This document shows, piece after piece, positions 22,600 to 35,850 of a DNA stretch of 64,000 bases. The translations under genes and the position numbers were made by a program. Position 1 is the stretch's first letter, and every line of letters begins with the position of its first letter. This DNA comes from Phoenix dactylifera (lineage: Eukaryota > Streptophyta > Magnoliopsida > Arecales > Arecaceae), in contig NW_024067666.1 in assembly GCF_009389715.1 (NCBI RefSeq), positions 3,327,001-3,391,000 on the forward strand. The letters are read 5' to 3'. Under the pieces are notes generated by a model. That model saw only the letters and a program-made list of their open reading frames with translations, searched no databases and was not told the DNA's origin.

Positions 22600-24397
22600 A
22601 CGGTCCTGATTCGCGCTCAAATGTGGAAACCACCAACGGACCCGAACCGGGGTTCTTCCCTACTTCCCTGTTCGTTGAAATATTCGTTCACTTTATGTTT
22701 GCTCCGCAGCCCCCATTCTCGCCGAGGAAGGGAGCTCGAAAGGCCTCCATAGCCCCACCTTCGTCTCCCAGCCCTAACCCTAGCTCGGAATCCAGAGATT
22801 TAAACGCTAACCCTGGTTTCAGGGGGGTATCGGTTTCGATCTCCATTTGTGGAACTCGTAGGCAATCCAAGTAAGCTAGCTGGAACCTCTCCATCTCCCT
22901 CCCTGAATCGGCAGTCCCGGTTTCAGAGCGGTTCTTGGCTAGGGTTCCGGTTCTTTGTTCACTGGATGGGCGTTGGGTTTCGATTTTTTTCTTCCCGTGG
23001 TAATAATCGTCTGCGGAGTTTGGGAATTCCATGTTTGGGCAGCTGTTCTTGCGTGAATTGTGCGGAGGCATGTCGGCGCTGGCGTTCAGTGGCAAGATGT
23101 GGTTTTCGGAAGTGAGTTAGGTGGGGAGGCGCAGTTCTAGGGTTTGGTGCTTCTTTTTGGCGTGCGTGCTGTGTAGAATTTCTCAGTCTATAGAGAAATG
23201 CACACCTTTCGCTTCTCTGATGCTTGAAGGAAGTGTAGTGTTTGGTTGTTAGGCCGTGGTTTTATGAGATTCGAGTTTCTTTTTTAGTTCGAGCATTTTG
23301 AACTAAATTTGTAGCAGTTAGGAATCGTTCACGTGGCTTTTTCTTTTGCTAGATTTTCTAATGTATGGATGTATCGTTGCCATAAAGTTTGAACTTTATT
23401 TACCATATACTGCATCTATTTTTTTTTTTTACTCCCGAAGAACGATGGTTCATAGTTTTTAACAAGTGATATCGATTTGTTTCCGTGGAGCATGATTCTT
23501 TTCGAGGTAAGTATTGTTATTGTTTATAAAACCAGTTAAAATTGTTGAAGAACGAACTCTTAACAGATCAGTTGTGGTACATAGTTCTTTGCTGTGGCAT
23601 TGTCTATTAGACAGAATCTCTTCTATCATCTTTCGCAGTCTATGCAGAGTTCTTACTCTTAAGTCATGAATCTATGCAATCTAACACTAGTTTTGGCTGA
23701 ATGTTATCTGAGTGCATGTTTCTACATGCAGGCCTAGCATGAGTTCTTGATTGAAAATATCTGCACGACTGGAACCAGGTGCTTCTCAAAGGTAAATTTT
23801 CGTTACTATTTTTTTTCTTGCCATATTTCACATTGAGTAATCGGTTATTGATAGCCTCATTATGTTCGAGCTGTGATGCTCTTTTTTTGACTTATTTTGT
23901 TTTATTCACTGATTCCTTCACCAAGATATAGCATACTTTATGATGGCGATATTTTGAATATATTAGGTTAGCTAGAAGGTATGAATGAGAGAAAATAGGC
24001 TTTCAAATAAGAAGCCAAAAATTAATGCATTATAAGAACAAATGTTCGGTGTTGTAAAGACTTGTTAAAGGATGTATAGCTGGTTTTGTTGGACTGTGCA
24101 ATCTTTTCTGGTTGTTTTCTTCATGTTGCTTCGGAGAAGTTGTTCTTACTGCTGTCCTGATGATTGAGGGAAGTGTAGAGCTAGCATGACTTCAGCTGCC
24201 ATGAATAGTCACATAACATTGTTCTGGAGCGAGTTTGAATTATGTAATTGTACTTGCTTATTGACCATCCTTTTGTTGCTCTCCAGGACTGAGAGGCTAT
24301 TGAAGTTTGCACATTTCTTTCCATTTGGGTAGATTTCCCTTACTGTTCCCGGACAATGTGAAAGCACTAGTACTGGTTACTGCAAGCCACCTCATCT
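22600..24397 (+). promoter_or_regulatory. 5' UTR exons and introns of the DSPP-like gene (predicted)
   Basis: A GC-rich leader of about 250 bp ends at a GTAAGC donor after 22870. A likely second leader exon spans 23732-23791 (acceptor ATGCAG, donor GTAAAT). A third starts at 24287 after CTCCAG and runs into the first coding exon. Telo-box-like CCCTAACCCTAG sits at 22772-22783. These boundaries are read from splice signals only. Confidence 0.5.
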
Positions 24398-27300
24398 ATG
24401 CCAGAGAATGAAGTCGCTGAGAGGATCCATAACTTTTTTGAGCAAGATAGCTTCTCGCAAATTCTTCATTCTTAAGTGCAAGGCCAAAGTTGGCCAGTTT
24501 TAACCAACAATCCATGGATTGGTACCCAAAGGCAGAATGGAGTTCTTCATAATTTTGATTCAAAGAACTACATTGCTCATTCTTCAGGTATGAACTTATG
24601 TTTATCCTGTGAATTGCCCCCACTTTTGCCTGGATTAGGAACCTCAGTATCTCCAAAAGATTGCTAAATGTGCGGTGTACTTGCAACATGTGATTATTTG
24701 CTAATTGCTTCATCTGTATTCTGTACTTCTTTCTCTGCAATTTTGGCAGACTGACTTGATATCTTCTCGTTGATTTGATTGAATGAAATGGAGGCTTCTT
24801 TTTGCGATTTCATGTATAGCTATTTGTGATTGCTTTGCTTTTGAAAGAGTCTGAGCAAGGCAATGGCAGACAGTCTTCGCAAGTGCCTTCTGGCATAAAT
24901 TTGACGCAGTCAACCCTAAACCAAGAATTTGCTAGAAATCAATCTAGAGGCCAAGAATTCAACTCAAATGGATTTATGCATGGTTCTCATGGTCTTCACC
25001 GAAGTTCCAATCAAGTGGGGTTTCTAAGGGATGGAACAACTTCTGATAGTCATAGTCTACCACTTAGAGGCTTATGGACTTTTGAGTTGCAGCAGGGAAA
25101 GGCCCCTGAAAATGGCTCCGGTCTTAAAAGAAGTTCAGAGAGGTCTGATGTAGTTGAAGCTCCTGCAAATTTTGGCTTTTTTGGTGCTCAACAACAGCTC
25201 AGTATGAGCCAACACCCAGGACTATCACAGCCTCACTCTAGGCAGCAGCAAGGGTTTAATGATATGCAGTTATGGCAACAACACTTGGTGTACAAACATC
25301 TACAAGAGATTCAGAGGCAGCAGCAACTTCAGCAATTGGAGCTGGGGGGAAGGCCACAAAGTTTAAATACTCAGCTACCTGGAGTTGCAAGACAACCAGC
25401 TGTTGATCGGTTTCCAGGCGTGCTGAATGGCATGCCTGTTAGTGATTCATCTAATTACATGTGGTCAAATGAGCATATAGAAGGTGAATTGAAGACTCCG
25501 AGCAGCTCTCATATGCTTCTTGCTGGGAGTATGAGCATGGCACAGTGTAGTGGGTCTCCCATGCATGGAATTTCAAATGGGCTTATATTTTCACATGAAC
25601 AGGACCAATTAATGCGACCTTTGGGGTTTATTCCCCAACTTGATCAATCTTTGAATGAGACTCCTGTTCCCCACATGAGAGGCTCTTCAATTTATTTCTC
25701 CCAGTTCCAAGGAATGTCTCGTGATTACACTGATGCATTGATCAAGGAAGGTGGGAACCAGGCAGAGAAGTCATCAATTCAGTCACCTGCACTAACTTGT
25801 TTTCAAAGTGGTCATCTTATGGTTCCCGAGCAGGGCTGCTTACAGGACAGTGTTTTGATTGCTAAGCAGGCCTTTCAAGGAAAGAGTTCTCCGGAGCAAG
25901 GTTCGAATATTGGTGCCACATCAGGTAACTATTGGCAAGCAGATCATGTCTCACATAATTTGCAGGCTCATGAATTTCAAGGTAGGAAGGAAGAAAGTGA
26001 TTGGTCAGGAAACCTGGAGGAAGAGGCAGCGATGCAGATAAAACCTTCTCGTGGTGGAACTAGTCTAGATCCGGCGGAAGAGAAACTCTTGTTCAGCACA
26101 GATGATGATGGCAATTGCGCTTCTTCTTTTGGAAGTAGTATCATAAACTCAACAGGTTTTCTGCATGATAAACCTTTGGAAAGTAATGACCATTTTGGTA
26201 CATTTCCTTCCATTCAAAGTGGGAGCTGGAGTGCTCTTATGCAAGAGGCTGTGGAAGCTTCAAGCAGCAATGCTGGACTACATGAAGAGTGGAGTGGCTT
26301 GAGTTTCCAGAAAACAGAACTATTGAGTGGGAAGAGGTCTGCTGCATTAAGTGATAATGGAAAGCAACAAATGATGTGGGATGATAGCAATCAGCAGAGT
26401 GCATCATCTATGACCTCAAGACCTTTTCCTTTGTTTAATGATGCTCATGCCAGCTCAAACTGTCGTACAGCCCGTAGTTTTCCGCCCCCTGCTAGATTTG
26501 CATATGAACTGAATGAGAGAGTATCAACTGATGCTTCCCATGAGTCCATTCAACAACCATCAGAAGAAGCTAGTAATGAGCATCTAGATCAGAGTCACCA
26601 GCAAAAGCAATTTATAGGGACCACCTTTCAGGCTCAAATGCACTTGGATAATGTTTCTAATGATGTTTGGAAAGGACAGATGTATGAACAGTCAGTAAAC
26701 TTTGCAAAATCTACAGGCATAGAGCTGAACTTGCAGAACATGCAGGTTTTGGTTCACCAACAGAAGATGCCTTTGCCTAATATAAATAGCCAGCTTAGTA
26801 ACAAGCCAAATGGATGGAACATCAATGGGTCACTGTCTCCTGATAAATTGAAAGCCCATGATAATAATGTCACAAGTCAAGATGCTACCTTGCATGTGGA
26901 AAAGAACTATGACAGCAATATTTGGAAGGTTGGTGGAAATCAGGCAGCTGTATCCTTGCCTAACTTTTCTGGTGGGTTGCAGCCAATTAGATCTGACCGG
27001 GGCAGTCCTAGAGTGAGCAATGATGATGCCTGTATGGGTGACTTTGCTGCTATTACAACTTCAAGTACCTTGACATTTAATCGGGAAATAAATCATGAGG
27101 TTCTTAACAGGCATCAGGGTGATTATGGAAAACATGTTGCTGTTGATTCCACTGTGAAATATAAAGGAGATGAAAATTTTACAAAATACCAGAATCAGTT
27201 AAGCAGGGGTCAACATGCTTGGGACTCATCCTTAAATAACACTGACCAAGGATCAAGTGAACCATATAACGGCAAACAAGAAAATAGCCTCCCAGAAGAG

Positions 27301-30300
27301 GTTTCTAATGAAGGCTATGATTTCAGACAATCACATCCCACCTTGCATGCTGATCCAAGAGGTTGTGCAAGAGAGAATTTAGCTGGAAAAGAACACCATC
27401 TTTTGGTGATCAAAGGCCAAAAATTGTCTGGTCAATCTAGTTGGAAAACTTTGGGGCCTCACAGGTTTCAGTATCACCCAAAGGGAAATTTGGGGATGGA
27501 TATGGAAACTGATTCCCAAAGTGACAGATCATATTCTCGGAGCACTTCCCATTTGGTAGTTCAAGGTTCGAAGAATCGAGAGCAAGCTGGACATTTTGTT
27601 GGATACAATGCTGTTGATATGGGAAAGGTAAATGGTGAACTTATTGCGGATAATTTTTAGTAAAATGAGTTTCACTTATTTTTCCTTCTATCCTTTTTGT
27701 TGGCTGGAAGTATTATGTTTTTTGTCCATTATAGGGGCACTTAATTGGTACACAAAGGAGTGCAAAAGGAACCAAAGAAATACAATATAAAGGCTCCATT
27801 CCTGGCCGTGACTCTGCTTTGTCTTCATTTGATGGATCAGCTGCTCGTTTTTCTCAGAATAGAAGTGCTGGCTGGTCAAGGTTGGTAATGGGCTTTTAAT
27901 ATTTGCTTCTATACCTTATATTATATTGTTATAAGCACCTGAATATCAATTCTTGGAAAAAATGTCCCTCCATGATGATTTTTTCTGGAGTAACATTACA
28001 GGCTTGTAGAATAGAACCTTACATTCTTTTTCTTTTGTAAGCATGCAACTCATGAGAAATCAACCAGTACAACGAAACTATACTGAGATTTCTGGTTATC
28101 AAATTTTGTAATAACAATTGTTGATAAAAGTTCATATTTCTTCTTTTAATCCCTGTTTACTCTTCTTGCCATCCTGCTACTTTTAGCTGAAGTGTTTATC
28201 AGGGCATTAGCTTCCCCATATATGCCTTTTTCTAACACAACAGTAAATACAACTGTTGTAGTCAATATATGCTCGACCTTCTTCACAACGTGGACCAATC
28301 AAGGGAAAGAAACACTGTTTCATGTTTCAGTTATTCTGATCATAGTGCACCATCTGAGATGCCTGAGTCAGCTGCTTCTGATGGTTCTGCTCATCTTCAG
28401 CATAGCCAGTCTTCTGCCTTGAAAGGGTTTGGTTTAACATTGGCTCCACCATCTCAAAGACAACCACTTTCAAATCATTCCTTGCCCTCACAGACTTCCT
28501 TACAAGCATTAAATGATTGTGATTCAAAGGAGCTGGACTCAGGGGCAGGAGACAAGGATCAGATGTGGTTGACATCGACCACTAAAATTCCATCTATCCC
28601 TCCACATGAAACATCTGAGGGAGAAAATTTGGATGATGAATCAAGTATATCTGGACAGGCTAGCATGTCAAGTATTTATGAAAACTCCATGGCTCCCTCC
28701 TCACTTCCTTATGCATGGAACAAGGATATCTTTAATGCAAACGTACTAGCAACAATGGACCATTCAGCAAGACCTTTTGGAAGCGAAGCGGATGTAGGTG
28801 GTCATAGCAGATACACTTCTCATCCTAATGTGACAGATGACTCTAGTGGTGGAGCTTTAGCTGATCAATCTGCTCAGGTCTCACTACCTAGTGTGGATGA
28901 CAGAGTTTCCTCTTTCAGACTTGTGCCATCTGCTGATACTTGTGCACCAATTGCTTCGCAGTTTTATTCACTAGATTCAGGGCATTCTCAGCTGATAAAT
29001 GCAAATACTCATGTAATAAATTCAGGTCAACAACACTCTCTTGTGGAACCAAAATCAGTTGACCAGCATTCTGCTACAACAGGCTTTTCTCAACAAGGTG
29101 GCTTTTCAACAATGTTACATAATGTATGGCCAAGTACATCATCTCATCAATGCCTATCTGGAGCCCAGCCTCAAAAGACAGTGCCCATTGTAAGTCAGTC
29201 TACAAGTCCATTACCTAGCATGAGGGCTACAAATTCTTGTACCATGCAGATGACCGTTGATGACAGCAGCAGGAGAGGAGGAAGTGCTCCATGTGAGATC
29301 GGTTCATCTTCTATTGATTCCTATCAACAACAGCCGCCTGATAAGGTGGATGTTGCTCCTATGAAAGGCAATACATCGCAAGGGCAAGAACTAGTGCGAA
29401 AACATCTCTCTGATGGAAATTCTGCTGTCTCCATTCCATCACTGGTCTGTCTACACCAGCAAGATCTCAGTCGAGCAAAACATGGACAGGACTTGAATAT
29501 TGCCTCTTTATATCATGGTAAGGGTGCCTCTGAACTAACTCTAAAATCATTAGATGCTCATACACGAAACTACTCCCTGCTTCAGCAGATGCAGGTGAAG
29601 GGTGTAGAGCCTGATCCTAGTAAACAGATTGGAAAGAGGCTCAAAGGAGCAGATTTGGATTCTGATGCTGTGCAGATCGGGTGGACAGGAGGTCAGAGGT
29701 TTATTTTTGGACAGAATTCAGTTTTGAAGGAACTGGATGCAAGCATCCAGCATAGTTCATTTCCTTCTGATGTCAAAATGCTGAGCTTTTCTTCAAAGGA
29801 AAATGAAGATAAAAGCACAAGCACGTGTTCTCAGATCACTGGTAGAGATTTACCTTCTCAAGATCTACTTGCCTCAATACAGCATGATATGCAGAATCAT
29901 GCAAATTCTCCTATTAAAAGTTCCAAGTCAACAGGGAATGAACGGCTGCAGATTAGTCCTCAAATGGCTTCTTCCTGGTTTGGGCTGCATGAGGCCTATA
30001 AAAATGGTCAAATTCTAGCATTGTATGATGGACTCAATAATTCTCAAAGGACTGCAAAAGGTGCGACCTGCTTCTTTGCAAAAGTTCCTGAGGGCATGCA
30101 TAACAGTACTCTGGTGGAGGAAAGATTTAATGCCAGTAAGGTCGGTAACCTCCAGCAGAATACATCATCCGCCGTCATAGCTACCATTGAGGCACCTTCT
30201 CATTCTCTACCTCCGGATGCCATTGATAGTAATATGATTCTAATGCCAAAGAAGCGTAAGAGTGCAACCCTGGAGCTGTTACCTTGGCACAAGGAGGTGA

Positions 30301-32446
30301 TGGAAGGTTCTAGAAGGTTGCAAACTATCAGGTGGTATTCAAAAAATAGCAATTTGCTTAGTGATTTCTTTTTTGATATATTTTTTATTGGGCTCATTGT
30401 GGTCATGCATACATGCTTGTGTTGGGGCATCGAGTATGTGTTTGCATGTCACCACATAAGCTTGAGTGTGTGCATGTTGTGTCTATCTCTCCTAGTTAAT
30501 AATTGTAGTTCTTTCTTATTTTCTACAGCATGGCGGAGTTATATTGGGCTCAGGCCGCCAATAGGCTAATTGAGAAGGTTCATTTCTTATCAATTTCACA
30601 TTTTATGATTCTTTATCTTTCTCCATAGCATTTTGGTACTGGAGTATATTGACCACTTATGCCTACAGATTGGAGATGAATTCGAGATAACGGAAGATTT
30701 CCCATCAATTACTCGATTGCGAAGAAGGCTTGTCTTGACAACTCGGCTAATACAACAACTCATTCCCTCTGTACCAGCTAGATTTCTTAATGCAGATGCA
30801 ACTTCCTATGAAAATATCGCATACTTCAGTGCTAAATTAGCACTAGGAGATGCATGCAGCCTTGTCTCTTGCTCAGGAAATGATTCTCACATGCTTTTGA
30901 ACAATAGAAAAATGTAAGCTTTATAGCATTACACATTTCAAAATGAGCAAGCTGCTTGCTTTTAAAATTCTAAAAGCATCTGATTTGTGCGATCTTTAAT
31001 TCTTTGCTAACATAGATTCTGGATATCTTGGACTCACATGGTCAGCTAGATGCCTCTCATTTTGAACATGATTAATTTTTTCTTTAAACTTTGTTCAGGA
31101 GACCTGAAGAGCTTAAGTCCTCTGAGAAAGCAGGAGACTCTTTTTTCTCAGAAGTCATGGGAAGTTTTATTGGAAGGTTAGAGGAACTTGAAAGCAATCT
31201 CTTGAGGTAAGCTTGAGCTTTATATTGTAACTTTTTGCTTCAGTCAAGTTATTTCTGCTATTGCTGCTGCTCATGATATTCATATTTAAAGTCAGAAATC
31301 CAAATATGATGCCATTGTTTATGTACGTCTCAAGCATGCTGATAAATATAGGTCACTCATCTCATTAATGACAGGGCTCTGCCCATATATTTCACCTATC
31401 TGAATTATCCTTGGAATTCAATCAGTGACCAATTCCTGTTGAATTCTTTCTTGACAACATATTGATACAGGCTGTTAGCCATAGCAGTATCAAATTGGTC
31501 AATCGGCTCATGTACGTTCATACAGAGTGATAAACTAATAGATGGATAACTGATATGACTTGGTCATCTTTTTTCTTTTTATTTTTCGTAAGTGAAAATG
31601 TCATGACCATCTGGAATGAAGATTAGGAGATTCATGCAGAAGCGTTGGAGAATAATGCATAAGAAACATGAAAATTGAAGGCGACAGTAGGGTTGTAGCC
31701 TTAGATGGGAATGCAGTCAGTTCTACATTATCAAAGCCTAATTGGATGGACACTGCTTGGCACATGATCACTTTTTTTAGAAATAGAAAACCTTGCTGGA
31801 TGGTTAGGAATAACCACCTAATGTCCTTACTCCTTTGTGTTACTGGAAAGACCTTTAAAGTTAGAGAATTAGTTGAGCTTTTACTTTTGTATTTGATATT
31901 CTAGAAAAATGGTGGTTGTGCATTTAGCAAGTTATTCAATGAAGGGCCGAAGGAATTTAAATCATAATGCCATAACCATTGATGCCCGTTTTGTTTTCAC
32001 TTATGACTGAAATAGATGTAGCAAAGAGTGTGTTGTCTCTTTTTCATTGGAAAAAGAGCTTATGATTTTTTTTTTCCTTGATAGATTACACGCTTATGAC
32101 CATGGAAGAAATGTGTACTTGTATTGTCATCATAAATATATTGAAAGCCAACTTGGTTATATATCTCATTATATCCCCGCCTTCTTGAGTTTCATCTGAT
32201 AAATTTGTCTGTTTCAGATTGGAGAAGAGGTCTTCTATATTAGATTTAAGAGTGGAATGCTGGGATTTGGAGAGGTGTTCCATCATCAATCGTTTTGCAA
32301 AGTTCCATGGTCGGGCTCAGACAGACAGCGTCAGGAGCTCATTGACCTCCGAAAATGCACCTCACAGAGAATTTCACCAGAGAAAGGTGATGGCTTTTGC
32401 CATGCCTGGAAATTTTCTTGAGGGGGGGCTATGTCTCTCTCTCTAG
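24398..32446 (+). CDS. Dentin-sialophosphoprotein-like nuclear-type protein (At5g07980 family), in-frame stop in exon 1
   Basis: The coding exons are 24398..24587, 24848..27627, 27735..27880, 28262..30331, 30529..30577, 30669..30913, 31099..31206 and 32218..32446. All phases agree, for about 1,938 codons. The N terminus MPENEVAERIHNFFEQDSF, the segment SWPVLTNNPWIGTQRQ, the LDLLHNVDQS region, SMAELYWAQAANRLIEK and the C-terminal LCLSL match my recollection of the plant DSPP-like family. Members are large, Gln/Ser-rich and of unclear function. A TAA at 24473-24475 falls in frame 25 codons after the start, where relatives have Gln. The rest is open. Either the gene is newly broken, translation restarts (next in-frame ATG at 24976), or the base is an error. 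C-to-T at a CAA codon would explain it. Nuclear location is inferred. Confidence 0.85.
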
Positions 32447-34559
32447 ATCATTAACTTGTCGATCGGTTTTTCCTTCACCATTTGTTGTTATCATCCATCA
32501 TCCTGGGTGCTTTATGCACATCGTTCACACACAAGTAAACACAAACAGAAGTGGGGAAGTAGTTGCATCCACTAAATATTTTGAAGAAGCTGATGCAACA
32601 ATGTAGGGGTGTCTATTTTTTCAAATTGATTGCTTTGGGTGGTCTTTTCTTTGCTGTGCCCCGGGTATAGGTTTTTGTGTATTCATGAAAGAGGAGGTTT
32701 GGCTTATCCATTGTCATTTTTCAAATGGAGAGGGCTTATTATTTGCTTACATGAGAAATGACTATGATACTTAGGTCGCTTATAATCATCCAATTCATCC
32801 TCGACCAGATCCTGCTATTTTGCAGTCATATCAGAATGCAAGGTACTGCATTACATACTCAAAGAAAGAACAAATGGTAATGCTGCCACTCTTTGGCATT
32901 GTTTTTTGGCTTGTAACTTTTTGGTATGGCTGGGGTTGGCAGTTGGTCTCTGCACTTCTGGGCAGAGGTTTAAATTAGCAGACTCAAACGGCTATATTTC
33001 TTATAGAGGTGCTGTGAATGGGCTCCACTTGACCTGTAGGACTTCTGGTGGATAATCCTTTTGGAATGGCCGCTCTCTCTCTTTCTCCTTTTCAACGCCC
33101 ACCAGTATCTTGTTTTTTATTGATAAACTTTAAAAGAAGGTACGGAGTAATAATATATGTATGCCGGAGAACGCCTGAACACTGAGATAGTGAGAGACTT
33201 CTAGTTGAATGTTATCCACTTCTGCATGCGTCCACCAAAAATAAAAAAGACAGGCATGGGTTCTTGGTAAGAAGGACGTCAGTTCAGAATCTTTTGGGAT
33301 TGTAAATTCTTTCTTTTTAATTTGGACATTGGACAGGCAAATCCAACGGTGTCCCCACGCTTTCTGGACCACAAAGTGACTCTAGCTGTCATGAAAAGGG
33401 TTCGATCTTTGTTGTTGTGTTAATATTTTTCTGATAGTTGACCCTTTTGCAGACTGCTAAATCCATCAGAGGACAACTATTAACTTCCAGCTTGGAAGCT
33501 GTGCTGTTGCCGCAAATTGCGTTCTCCTACAAGGCTGTTATGAGGTTGATAGCCTGATTATATTTTAAATGGTCTTTGAGTACCTTGTTGATTAGATAAC
33601 AATTCGCACTATCCTGTTATATATATATATATATAGCATTTGTTTCTTTGGCCTACAAAAAGAATTGAGAGGGCTGGCGAGCTAAAGTAGTTCTCAAGAT
33701 TTACAGGAGTGCGTGGAAGGAAGAATTACCAAGATGGCATATTTGTGTGTTATTAGTATTTGGTGTTTAATTTGAAATTTCCAATCAAATTATATACAAG
33801 ATATTAGTTTCTAAAATAGGTGATTAACGATGTTTCAAAGAGATTGCATGGCCAACAATGGGTCTGATTTTGTTTCTCCAATGCACCATATGAATGACTC
33901 CTTGATTGATGTTGTTATGTGAGAAAATTTTGTGAAATGCCGACAGGAGGCGATGAAGTTGCACTGAGAGCAAATAGCAAAGAATTTTATAAAATCCCAA
34001 GCAAAAAGAATTGCAAATGCCATATTTTTACTTTCCATCAACTTCTCAATATCCTATTTTGTTGTCACAAGAGAAACTTCCCCATTCTGGTAGTATTAAT
34101 TGCTGCTAAATTTCCCTTTACTTGAGTCAAGACGAAGATTGACCACCAATTGTCAGCACCTTGAATGCATGATATCTACTGAAGAATCTGCTGGCAGGAA
34201 AGGAAACAGATATCTGATTCCATTTTATGAGAGGGATGGGATGGTCCAACGAATCCGTTCATTATTAATTAACGCTTCACTTGGAGTGGAATGCATGATA
34301 TTCCCCTGGAATGTTTTATCCCATCATGTTTTATTTTGGCCCGTAATGTTTTTTTTCCGTCACATTGGAGGAGAGATACGGATGGAGACGTAGTTAACAA
34401 TGGTGATGCGAGGGGGCGTCCATTTCGTGCATGCAAAGAGTTCTCATGCTCAGAACAAGAGGACTGGTGTAAGAAATGGTGGGATATATGTGTATCTGTA
34501 CATTGGGAAAGGGGAGGGGTGTAAATGGTGTCCGAACCTTTGAGTTGCTGGGCCAGTGA
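32447..34559 (+). other. 3' UTR and intergenic DNA after the DSPP-like gene
   Basis: The 3' UTR probably extends several hundred bases. A splice-like segment near 33450-33550 (TTTTGCAG, then open sequence, then GAGGTTGA) may be an alternative 3' exon, but no protein is recognised. A short (TA)n lies near 33620. Confidence 0.35.
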
Positions 34560-34680
34560 TTTTTTTTTTCTCTTCCGAAGTGGTTGGCCATATATGAGGC
34601 AACCCAGTCCATAGCCTCGTTGCCCTCTCTAGAGACATGTTTGCAATACACCGAGTATGGCTCAGTCCGACCCATGCCGC
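34560..34680 (-). mobile_element. LINE 3' fragment with RNase H end
   Basis: The minus strand reads CKHVSREGNEAMDWVASYMA, the RNase H tail motif of plant LINEs, followed directly by an A tail (T run 34560-34569). The recognisable part is only about 120 bp. No target-site duplication was found. Confidence 0.6.
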
Positions 34681-34716
34681 CCTCAACTCAACTCAAATCT
34701 TATATGAGCTTAAGAA

Positions 34717-34720
<4 letters not shown>

Positions 34721-34797
<77 letters not shown>
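34721..34797. repeat. (TA)n microsatellite of about 77 bp
   Basis: An uninterrupted TA dinucleotide run, likely hypervariable and prone to cruciform extrusion. Confidence 0.95.
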
Positions 34798-34801
<4 letters not shown>

Positions 34802-34965
34802 TCACTTGTAGATGCCTCAAATTAGGTTTTAGTTAGCTATAGGTGTCGTGGACGTGGAGTATATGTTATACAAGGAGTCCTTGGGTTATAAGGGCCAAGG
34901 GATGTCCTTTGGATTAATGGTACCTCACCTTAGAATAGAACGTAACGAGATGCCTCGCACCATCA

Positions 34966-35038
34966 GCCCGTCTAGCTCAGTCGGTAGAGCGCAAGGCTCT
35001 TAACCTTGTGGTCGTGGGTTCGAGCCCCACGGTGGGCG
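34966..35038 (+). tRNA. tRNA-Lys (anticodon CTT)
   Basis: A 73-nt cloverleaf with no intron. The acceptor stem GCCCGTC pairs with GGTGGGC (two G-U pairs), with discriminator G. The A box TAGCTCAGTCGG, the anticodon stem CAAGG/CCTTG around CTCTTAA, and the B box GGTTCGAGCCC are all intact. The sequence is that expected of plant nuclear tRNA-Lys(CUU). T-rich sequence follows, as a Pol III terminator would need. Confidence 0.96.
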
Positions 35039-35059
35039 TCTAAATCTTCCACGGAGGAT

Positions 35060-35848
35060 TCATATTTATGTGTATAAACTTACTTTTTCCTATTTATTTC
35101 CTGAATAACTTTAGTTTTATTCAGGATCTTTTAAAACTTTATTCATTGTAGGTACTTTTCTATCATTAAACAAATAAAACTATTCCACCTCTCTTCACCC
35201 CCTCCAACTTATGTTTTAACCTTGTTAAAGCCAATTAAATATTTTTAAAAACAATTTTTTTTTAGATTTTTGAAACCTGTAACAGTATACTTGGTTGCAA
35301 AGAAAATTGCTTGAAAAAATTTTTTTTTTTACTTAAAATATCTAGTCTTTTGTTTGTTGGTTTTATTAAAAAATGAACAAGTTCAGACAGCACATAGCTA
35401 GTATTTCAAAATTTCTCCCTTTTCCCAGAAAGTCCTTCTTCCCCTTGAATTTCCATCTAAGCAAACATTCCCTAAAGTTGTTCTCATTACTGTGACATTA
35501 TTTATGTGCTCAAAAAATTATTTAATTTAATAAACCCAAATAAATCTGTTTACATTTTTTTCAGATTTATTAAGGAACAAAACAGGAGTAAATAATACTA
35601 GCAATGTGCCAAATTGAAAGCATTCCAACAGGCAAATTTAAATCATACAACAAATTGAAAGAATAATTGATGTCACTCAAACACTGTGAGTTTCAATCAA
35701 ATAATATACTACGAAATTTTGCATGAATGAAGCTTACGAAATGTTGTAAATGGGTGTAAAACTTTGTGACAATGGATAGTCACCGTGTTCGCTTTTAGAT
35801 ACATCAATTTGTCTACTACAAAATGTTGCGTATGAATGCTTTACAGAC
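35060..35848. other. AT-rich intergenic stretch, no gene seen
   Basis: Long A and T runs with no coding exon or RNA gene recognised. Confidence 0.5.
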
Positions 35849-35850
35849 TA

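Noticed and set aside
32218-32446. Possible splice donor at AGAAAG/GTGATG in the last exon of the DSPP-like gene
   Set aside because: The frame read straight through gives the C-terminal Leu-Cys-Leu-Ser-Leu ending expected of the family, so no intron is needed.
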